Shown piece after piece: positions 58,493 through 64,000 of a stretch of DNA of 64,000 bases. The notes beneath the pieces were generated by a model. That model did no database searches, was not told the origin of the DNA, and worked only from the letters and a program-made list of their open reading frames with translations. Both the position numbers and the translations under genes were made by a program. Numbering within the stretch: position 1 is the first letter of the stretch; each line of letters begins with the position of its first letter. Source of the DNA: Schistosoma haematobium (taxonomy: Eukaryota > Platyhelminthes > Trematoda > Strigeidida > Schistosomatidae); contig NC_067199.1 in the NCBI RefSeq assembly GCF_000699445.3, forward strand, positions 32,844,902 through 32,908,901. The letters run 5' to 3'.

Positions 58493-59029
58493 TCATTTGT
58501 TACAATACAGTATTTAAGTACTAGTGTACATACTCAGTTTAAAGCTGAAAATCCTTGATTCCTGATTAAGTCTCAAATTCTTTGACAGCTAGGCTATCAT
58601 TCAATTTCAGAACCATTCAAACTTCAAACACTAAACTATAGGTTTGAACTCTGTTTCTCTACTTAGCACAATTCTGTTAGCCAGGTGGTAGTATTTCCAG
58701 TCCTTATACATCATAAGAAGTTTGTCTACCGGCTAACATTAATGATGACAGCAGGGTTGTTTTTAGGTAAGAAGTGTAAATAAATTGAGGAATTTTTTCT
58801 CGTCTTAACATGACTGAATATATGTATTCTGTACATAACTGTTTTTACGTGTATATTAAATCTATGTGTTGGATTGGATGACTTTTAGAGTGGTCAAATA
58901 AAAATAGTGTATCAATATACCATACCATTACCTGTTAAGCTGAACTGTATAATCAACTGTAAGCTTGTTAATTAGGATCCTTATGATGCCATAAACGTAT
59001 CCGTCACAAGTGTTTACACCCGCTGTTAA
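40109..59029 (+). CDS. KY: Hillarin / kyphoscoliosis-peptidase (KY)-like protein, spliced gene (at least 9 exons)
   Basis: Exons: 40109-40194 (tentative), 40932-41088, 41174-41400, 41432-41669, 43248-43658, 45721-46123, 53535-53902, 58213-58407 and 58976-59029. Together they are 2139 nt, in phase throughout, giving 712 residues and open at the N-terminus. Exons 2-4 hold the transglutaminase-like core: FRDLMWDLL, ERARVIFRWMTAKDM, SGYAKGVDYLPGDKF, NHSWNVIYIRGSWQLVDVHW (His and Asp of the triad) and YEYDDFYFMMEP. Exons 5-7 hold the KY/hillarin C-terminal region (HFPEDQRWQLLP, GIYYLTIYAQ, then GEYGLEVYA after a large intron). The tail of exons 7-9 is Asn/Pro/Ser rich and low complexity. The position normally holding the catalytic Cys reads GTFSRMYEVMC, with Thr-Phe instead, so it is probably not an active peptidase. 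The family acts at muscle Z-discs and the cytoskeleton. An in-frame TGA at 40897 precedes a Met at 40948, an alternative start without exon 1. Confidence 0.83.
40932..41088 (+). CDS. KY-like exon, start of conserved region
   Basis: It ends at donor gtatat, phase 0, and contains MKAPEGFRLPNPIDFE and ELPKYLKHQVYDKPEVFAKV. Met at 40948 could be the initiator if the upstream exon is not used, since the frame is closed by TGA at 40897. Confidence 0.75.
41174..41400 (+). CDS. KY-like exon, transglutaminase-like core N-part
   Basis: Acceptor attttctag after an 85-nt intron. It reads QHPTFRDLMWDLLYRYK, LERARVIFRWMTAKDMQNI and ends RMYEVMC plus two bases. The donor gtaggt opens a 31-nt intron. Confidence 0.9.
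41432..41669 (+). CDS. KY-like exon, His/Asp of the catalytic fold
   Basis: Acceptor tattttgtcag. It reads HCVTVSGYAKGVDYLPGDKF, PPNHSWNVIYIRGSWQLVD and ends YDDFYFMMEPQQ, with donor gtttgt. His (NHSW) and Asp (LVD) of the transglutaminase-like triad are present. Confidence 0.92.
43248..43658 (+). CDS. KY-like exon, post-core domain
   Basis: Acceptor ctttctccag, donor gtaagt, 137 codons, phase 0 at both ends. Contents include AVYSHFPEDQRWQLLPVPL, RMTLGFWRPGGFTYKLQYL and a final GIYYLTIYAQ, the repeated beta-domain pattern of hillarin/KY proteins. Confidence 0.9.
43692..43720 (+). repeat. (TA)n microsatellite in a KY-like intron
   Basis: About 14 units, 34 nt after the donor of the exon ending at 43658. 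Confidence 0.95.
44251..44296 (+). repeat. (TA)n microsatellite with one AC interruption
   Basis: About 23 units in all, in the same intron as the previous tract. Confidence 0.95.
45721..46123 (+). CDS. KY-like exon, central region
   Basis: Acceptor aacttcaaag, chosen because it restores phase 0; donor gtaagt in phase 1. Contents include FRAACEYKIICSSPARDA, NWGPAWSHVHHYALEPSH and TETVRETLFHVTLPEPG. The frame is open upstream as intron sequence, so the start could be slightly off. Confidence 0.8.
46724..47705 (+). repeat. Left arm of a large inverted repeat
   Basis: Reverse complement of 62597-63497 with high identity (one difference in a 64-base stretch checked at the inner end). It carries about 81 extra bases near 46942-47025 that the partner lacks. 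It sits in the KY-like intron 46124-53534. Non-coding, element class unknown. Related weaker copies lie at 49.65, 54.1 and 57.7 kb. Confidence 0.8.
48426..48770 (+). repeat. Dispersed repeat; a piece recurs at the window start
   Basis: The segment 48645-48725 (aagaagaatgaataagtcagc, ggaagctagaataatctatg) is matched by 24-105 (aagaagaataggtaaatcg, gaagctagaataagctatg). Shows purine-rich short tandem structure (agcaaagtgagtgagag). Class unknown. Confidence 0.5.
49435..49466 (+). repeat. (TA)n microsatellite
   Basis: About 16 units in the 7.4-kb KY-like intron. Confidence 0.95.
49645..50065 (+). repeat. Dispersed repeat related to the inverted-repeat family
   Basis: Shares gacatggcat-cagttcataaag, attgactgtt and the final gaccgactgactgatt with parts of 47090-47480. 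Other fragments: 16245-16330 (aatgtgatatggcaactcaa), 54115-54180 and 57755-58060. Consensus unknown. Confidence 0.5.
50251..50562. repeat. Sm-alpha-type hammerhead SINE foldback dimer
   Basis: Left arm 50251-50299 (tataagcagagatggatggt onward) mirrors right arm 50514-50562 (ending ccaccatctatttctgctta). A tRNA-like head lies between them (box B-like gggtcccggtgtgaat). The plus-strand half at 50492-50520 keeps CTGATGAG but has AAAA for GAAA. The minus-strand half is nearly intact (separate entry). Confidence 0.7.
50285..50327 (-). ncRNA. Sm-alpha hammerhead ribozyme domain, near-intact
   Basis: Minus strand: stem I tccag/ctgga, core CTGACGA (position 7 C, tolerated), stem II GTCC/GGAC, GAAAC and triplet CTC in place of GTC. 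U16.1 and C17 remain, but one stem III pair is lost. May retain weak activity. Confidence 0.6.
51486..51542 (+). repeat. (TAA)n microsatellite
   Basis: About 19 triplets. On the minus strand it gives a poly-Leu/Tyr-coding ORF that is not a gene. Confidence 0.95.
52787..53115 (-). repeat. Full-length but diverged hammerhead SINE
   Basis: Minus strand: leader with ccaatagagttcaaccatgtc, tRNA head with box B remains (ggttcgatcccgatgg), a degraded hammerhead region and the tail ccaccactg-type end near 52790. Lies in the 7.4-kb KY-like intron. Confidence 0.55.
53535..53902 (+). CDS. KY-like exon, GEYGLEVYA domain
   Basis: Acceptor atataatttag after a 7.4-kb intron, donor gtaatc. It reads GEYGLEVYANEPSEGDTYTH, MCQYLIHYEYPSNW, then an Asn/Ser/Pro-rich tail. 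The phase-1 join completes the Gly codon of EPG-EYG, as expected for this family. Confidence 0.88.
55350..55475 (-). repeat. Diverged hammerhead SINE fragment
   Basis: The order on the minus strand (box B-like gattcgatcccc, atggatgcgctctgttgagg, tail ccattgaaaacc-type) matches the family. The core reads TTGAGGC and is broken. Confidence 0.5.
55557..55624 (-). repeat. tRNA-like element (not a clean tRNA)
   Basis: Minus strand: a 7-bp acceptor-like pairing ggagcgg/ccgctcc, box A tagcttagtgattaagg and a box B remnant ggatcaaaccc. The anticodon arm does not pair and the length is only 68 nt, so this is a tRNA-derived repeat or tRNA pseudogene. Confidence 0.45.
56281..56400 (+). repeat. Sm-alpha hammerhead SINE, one core change
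   Basis: Box B-like ggttcgagtctag, then TTGATGAG (C3 to T), stem II ttc/gaa with loop taaat, GAAAC intact and tail cccactg. Predicted inactive because of the C3 change. Confidence 0.55.
57280..57560 (+). mobile_element. Possible solo LTR
   Basis: A block with an AATAAA signal (57518-57523) about 50 bases before a sequence starting ggaagctggtattgtg that could be a primer-binding region. It lies in the intron between the last KY-like exons. No gag or pol is adjacent and no matching LTR was found in the window. Tentative. Confidence 0.3.
57690..58060 (+). repeat. Dispersed repeat, same family as 49645-50065
   Basis: Contains acacggcatcagttcatgaag and ctgggttagcgtcctcgc, parallel to agacatggcatcagttcat and caggttagcgtctttgtg at 49.67-49.75 kb. 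Diverged copy, no coding content. Confidence 0.45.
58213..58407 (+). CDS. KY-like exon, Asn-rich tail
   Basis: Acceptor aacactccag, donor gtatgt, 65 codons, phase 0. Low-complexity Asn/Ser/Pro sequence (MNNNDNLCKPPYGYVPSKS). Without splicing the frame runs into a (TA)n tract coding Tyr-Ile repeats, so the donor is required. Confidence 0.7.
58434..58489 (+). repeat. (TA)n microsatellite next to a KY-like donor
   Basis: About 28 units starting 27 nt after the exon end at 58407. Confidence 0.95.
58976..59029 (+). CDS. KY-like terminal exon
   Basis: Acceptor cttgttaattag, 17 codons DPYDAINVSVTSVYTRC then TAA. It is in phase with the preceding exon. Short and without homology. A competing acceptor at 59182 would place a stop immediately after the splice. 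Confidence 0.45.
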   Translation, partial: DPYDAINVSVTSVYTRC

Positions 59030-60329
59030 TTATTCAGAAAAGTTTTATTGTTCAACTTATTATTTTGCATCTGTCCACTTTCGTTTATCTTTATACTATT
59101 CTATACTCTTTTTTCATAATTTTTATTCCCGTTTGCTTGTTATTCTGTATTTCAAAGTGTTAACATTTATTGAATTTCTTCAGTAAACTGATGCAGTCAT
59201 CACGAAAACTCAAAGAATACTATGCAGTAATATATTTCCAATTAAATTTAAAAGTGTATTGGAAAATGACAAACACTATAATCGTAGAAATCAAACAAAA
59301 TTTCCTAAGAACTTTACTTCCAGATACATCAATCCATCAATCAGCATGATATTGATACACCTAATCAACACTTTAAGGTCAAAAATTCAAGTTATTTTTA
59401 TGATTTTCAACCAAAATAATTTAAATTCTATGAAAACATCTGGCTAATTTTAACTAATTAACTCAATAGCTGGGCACTGAGTATTTGGGAAACATTGCAA
59501 ATTAAATTTTATTTGGACAATATGATATTATTTGTAAAATAGTGTACACCAACGGACTAGGCGACTTGAATTTTCTAGTCTTCATTTCGATCGAATTGGA
59601 GAAATCCGAATAGCTTGATATAAATTTACGACTGTGATACTGCGAAGCATGGTTTTGAATTGTTAAGTTAGCATCGATTTCCTCCTGACTTCAGATCTAC
59701 CTTGCTGAATAGTATGAAGGTTTATCGCTTCCTATCGACCAACCATTTAACCACTCACTTATGAATAGAAAGATTCAAGACAACGTTAAAAAAGTAACTG
59801 GGAGATATTTCTCTATCTTATTCATTATTCGAAATTACTTTTCTCATCAGAATTTCTAACACCGTTCTGATATAAAATTTTGTATAACTAAAAGATCAGT
59901 TATAAACTAGTCAGAATGTGTATAAAATTATGCTGAGAATATTTTTGTACTGCACCATTTAAATATATATATCCTGCGAAGAATGTTACTATGTAGTTCG
60001 TCACTTTGAGATCTGTCGCAGAAGTTATGACCTATCATAATTTTCTTTTGATGTTGCTATCGATGTACAAGTTAAATAAGAAAATATTGATCCATTGGTT
60101 TCCTTTTCATGATGTGTTGTTGTTCCCAATCTTTTAAGAAAAAAGGACTGAGTAGTTTTGTTATTCTAAGTAGTAATGTACTGATGTGCCTATGCATGCC
60201 GACCACAAATCATACAAATGAATAGGTTTCATTTTATTTGAACCTGTGTTTATGTAGTCGCTTGTTTCGTTGTTGTTGGGTTTTTGGTTTTGAAGCATTT
60301 TATTTAAACGAATTTAGTGCCCCAATGTT
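59030..60329. other. 3' flank of the KY-like gene, nothing firm
   Basis: A polyadenylation hexamer close to the proposed stop was not seen. An exon-like open frame at 59255-59447 (ENDKHYNRRNQTKFPKN) has an acceptor-like aaaag but no supported join. Confidence 0.3.
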
Positions 60330-60620
60330 TTTAATGTTTGAGCGTTCTCCGCGAGGCTTGGTCTTAGATTCGACTGCTGATGGAGCCGTGGGTGCTCACT
60401 GTTGAGTAGTCCCACACAGGGACAAAAACTCATCCTGTGCCCCCTAGCTTTTAACGGCATCCCATCTAAGATCAATTTTCTGGTGAATACGTCTTTCAAC
60501 TAAGCCGAGAGATGCTTGCAACTTATATATCTATTAGGTGCATATTGGCATTCGTGGGATTCGAACATGAACGACTCAATTCCGCAGTCTGAGAATCCCC
60601 TTGCTCGCTCGATTCTTACA
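60330..60620 (+). repeat. Diverged SINE with hammerhead-like remains and a tRNA-like end
   Basis: cactgttgagtagtcccac and gggacaaaaact at about 60398-60428 correspond to stem II and the core remains of the family. gggattcgaac at 60558 is a minus-strand box B, so two oppositely oriented pieces may be joined here. Confidence 0.4.
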
Positions 60621-62596
60621 CGTATTTTAATTTTAGTTTCGTAATTTGCTACTTTGAAATCCGAATTTATCTGATAAACAGAATACAGTCATTCCATTCT
60701 CTGAACTACAATTATATCTATAAACTACGTATTTAACTTAGATCAATCTGCCTTCTCGATGTACTCATGTTTATTCTTCTTCAAAACTCATCTTCATATA
60801 AAATTACAGATAACACTCAAATTCTTTTAGCAGTCTAAATGAACAAGTCTATAGTGCTAAGGAATGAATACAACTGTCCAACGTTCATTCAAGGTTTTGT
60901 GTGTCAGTCGATAGTATATATATACTGAAAGATGAAAATAAATTTCACCCTTGTGTGTGTGTGTATGAGTGGAAGGATATTATGTGTTTACTAATGTTTT
61001 TATCTACGTTGTTTTACTCAAATTTCTACTACAATGTAACTTTACAGCTGTGTAGCTATGCACAAAGTGATCAACTCTTACTAATTACCATTTTTGATAG
61101 TTGATTAGTTTTACTGTATTTCTGATCTATGTCATATCGATTATTTGTTTCGTATTATCATATAAAGTTGTCCATCCCAATTTATTAGTTAAGATAGAAC
61201 GTTTGTGAAGTTGATCAGAAAGCTGTTGTAGACAATCATTTATCTTTTCTTTTGCACTCGAATTATTAAAAACAATGGCGATCAACATTTCCTCAGTTTA
61301 GCTTCTTTAAATCGTTTTCCCCTTGATCATTCTCATCGTTTATTTTCATATTACAATTCTATTATATTGTGTGATTCGTCTCTCCAAGTTAGTGCGAACC
61401 ATTTATCAAGCACACATGTTCTTATACGCTGTTTTTAAGGCACATTCTTTGTGTAAAACATGATAATGATACTACTATTAGCCAGCCGTCCTAATTTGAA
61501 TTATTAAAAATATATTTTAAGTCTGCAGTTTAAAATTTAGTCGTCGAGATTTTTAACCACTAGCTTGTTTTTTAAGACTAAAATAAAGCAACGTTCTTAA
61601 AGAAAAGAATCGAGAATTCTAATGGTCAGGTAATAATATTCGGATCTATAGTGCCGACTTTATCTTAACTAATATTTCTCAACAGAAACTAGTCTATTAG
61701 TATCCTTATTATTAACTAACTTTAGTGATTAAATTCGTCGATTCATGTCTAAATAAATAATTAGATGTTGGTGACAAGGATTGTTCTTTTTAATGCTCAG
61801 CTTCTGGTCGACTCAATCACATAGTTATTTGTCTAATAAACAACTTCAACCACAACTTTAATTCCATTGACATTTACAAAGTATTCATCTAACTTGAAGA
61901 ATTGTATGTACATACGATTATATGAAATAATCCATCTAACTTTGTGTGTACTTTTATCCAAATAAATAAATAAATCACTAATATTATTCGCAATTACATG
62001 AATTTTGGCATGATAAGCGTAAAAATAATAATTTTTTATAATTATTTTAGAATCAATGAATTGAGTTTTGATCCGGATTTAAGTGTAGATATGTGAGATA
62101 TCTACAAGAAAAGGTATTATTTCTTAATCTAAGTATAAATACGATTGTGCTGAGAATTCTATAATAAGTTACTTTCAAAAAGTGTCAATATATTTTGTCC
62201 TTTATCACAATATAAATGACAAAAAATTCCCTTTATTTCCCTCTGATATAATTGACGAGTAAAAATTTTAACTCATTTAAAATGATATAATTTCAAAAAT
62301 AGAAAAATACTTTGTTGGTTTCAATATAAACACATTTATATATTGATTGTTACTTACACCATGAATTATGACAGTCAGTTAGCTATACACAACGTAGAAT
62401 CTGAAAAATGTATGCGTCGTTAGATAAAAATTATCAAGACAAATCTCAGAACAATAGAAGTGCTAATAGTATCAACATAGACGAATAGCTCGAGTGTAGA
62501 AAAAAAGATATAAAAAGTTATAGGAAGATTTCAGCACTCAGAAACTGAGGGAAGATAAAGAATAAATGCAACTGCACTATTGTAACCAATGCTGAG

Positions 62597-63497
62597 CCAT
62601 ATGAACACAGTGAAGTCTGTACAATATGAAAAATAAGATTTCACAAGCTCCTACAGTAAAAATCATACCAAGAATATCTAAAAGACCTGTATACATTACG
62701 GATACAATCGGAAGGCATTGAAAACGGTTTAAGAGTCGGACAAATGTTGTGAATTTGAAACTTAAGAATTAATGATTATTATTGTGACATTTAGTAATTG
62801 TGAACATATTCATTTGCTCAGTCAGTTAGTCAGTCAATCAGCAAGTCAAATGTAACGTAACACCTAAGTTGTTTACAACGATTCAGGTTGTTAAACCCCA
62901 CTGGTACAACGAGATGAAACTGTCAGGAGAAATCTAAGAGTAGTGAATTTAGTGATTGTACTGGTGTGGTAGAAAAGACTGAGGATTTAAGATACGTTTC
63001 GAGGAAATGTAAATTAATAAAAACGAAGCTTTATAATCCGTTTAAAAACTTAAGATCTGAAGGAAGGTGAATAATAAATGCAACTGCTCCATTGTAACCA
63101 ATTCCGAGTTATATCAACTAAAATCTTTAAACACGGATTACGATAGTTCCCCAGACTTCGACAAAGTAAATTATACACCTACCTATATGACTCAGTCCAA
63201 CAGTCAATGACTATGGATTAATGCCATGTCTTGATTTGACCACCTCTGAGGAACTACTCAGAACAAATGAGCCATAATCCATAGTGTCAACTAAGTCGAT
63301 AGTAAAGTATTACCTCATTGGTGATAATTAGATCAGGATCAAACCATATCACAAATTTATAAAAGTTGATAGTGTAGTCTATATTGAATTTTGACTTATT
63401 GCTATGAGAAGGTACTATGCTGTTGGTGAAGCATGAAATGTTGGAATTTCGGTTCCTGTTTGGGATCATGATTTCTTCTAAGGAAGAGTCCCAAACC
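62597..63497 (-). repeat. Right arm of the large inverted repeat
   Basis: Partner of 46724-47705, about 15 kb away, beyond the last KY-like exon. The ORF on its minus strand (63287-63469) has no recognisable product. Confidence 0.8.
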
Positions 63498-63782
63498 TAA
63501 CTTAAACATTTTTACAGTTTATAGTTAGCTTCAATAGTTATCTAGCCGATTTCAATTTTCAGTGTAAATTTATTTTTCACGTTATTCAAAATCAATCACT
63601 CGATTGTTCATGATATCCCTACTATACAAGTCGTGGGAATGTTTGTCAAGAGTTAATTGTTATCTTTGAATTATCAAATGGGTTATTTCTGTATCCCAAT
63701 CAATATTATGTGAGTTAATTGTTTTCAGTCAATCGATAAAGCACGAAATCAGTACTTCCTACGTTTGATAGTAATATAATGT

Positions 63783-63913
63783 TTTTGATGGAGTTTTGTT
63801 TTCTAAGCTGGATGGTTTAGTCATGGAGCTTTCATCGTTCTTCTGAACAAGATCATGATGATGAAAGCTCCACGATCAAACCATCCAGCTCAGAGAAAAA
63901 AACTCCATCAAAA
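63783..63913. repeat. Hairpin-forming inverted repeat, about 53-bp arms
   Basis: 63783-63836 pairs with 63860-63913 (tgatggagttttgttttc against gaaaaaaactccatca-type sequence) with a few mismatches and a 23-nt loop. A related half-site lies at 16660-16730 (gatggtgaag, ccatccagctccgagaacaa). Could be a small foldback element or MITE. Confidence 0.6.
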
Positions 63914-64000
63914 TCATCCACCTGAGCTACAAATCTTCCTCACACTCCTAATCTTTATTTGTAGTAGATCAAGACAATCAGATTTTTACTCTTACAGTGC

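Noticed and set aside
58243..58524. 93-codon ORF ending in Tyr-Ile repeats
   Set aside because: Its first part is a real KY-like exon, but the repeat part is read-through into (TA)n beyond the gtatgt donor.
1..64000. CRISPR arrays, operons, ribosome binding sites, bacterial insertion sequences
   Set aside because: None seen; introns, SINEs and non-LTR elements show animal nuclear DNA, so these feature types do not apply.

Overview
ORGANISM. AT-rich, repeat-packed, intron-rich animal DNA. tRNA-headed SINEs carrying hammerhead ribozyme domains, CR1-like and RTE-like non-LTR elements, a gypsy-type gag fragment, (TA)n/(TAA)n tracts and introns as short as 31-42 nt all point to a blood fluke (Schistosoma or a close relative). 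Almost all coding sequence is in short exons, so few long ORFs are genes. Exons were found from splice sites, matching reading phase and recognisable protein family; there is no transcript support.

LAYOUT. 1-12.9 kb: repeats and unassigned DNA. 12.9-26.8 kb (+): a spliced gene for an FE65/APBB-like second PTB domain, with hammerhead-SINE copies, a gag fragment and a non-LTR leader fragment in its introns. 34.34 to 27.35 kb (-): an unrecognised 358-residue gene whose fourth intron holds a decayed antisense 4.1-kb CR1-like retrotransposon (29.4-33.55 kb). 34.63-35.33 kb (+): a small 101-residue gene starting about 0.3 kb from the start of the minus gene, so the two form a divergent pair. 36.1-38.15 kb (-): an RTE-like element that has lost its 3' half and carries a 3' end of the same family inserted in the opposite direction. 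40.1-59.0 kb (+): a hillarin/kyphoscoliosis-peptidase-like gene of at least nine exons, with 31-85 nt introns near its 5' end and introns up to 7.4 kb near its 3' end. 59-64 kb: repeats, including one arm of a ~0.9 kb inverted repeat whose partner lies at 46.7-47.7 kb.

HOW THE PARTS RELATE. The APBB-like gene suggests phosphotyrosine-binding-type scaffolding. The hillarin-like gene suggests a cytoskeletal, transglutaminase-fold protein that has probably lost its catalytic Cys. The most striking non-genic signal is that the hammerhead SINEs repeatedly occur as inverted (foldback) dimers. The clearest is a perfect 165-bp-arm palindrome at 17152-17499, flanked by a 13-bp target-site duplication and containing two hammerhead domains with intact cores. 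Its junction looks like self-primed (snap-back) cDNA synthesis.
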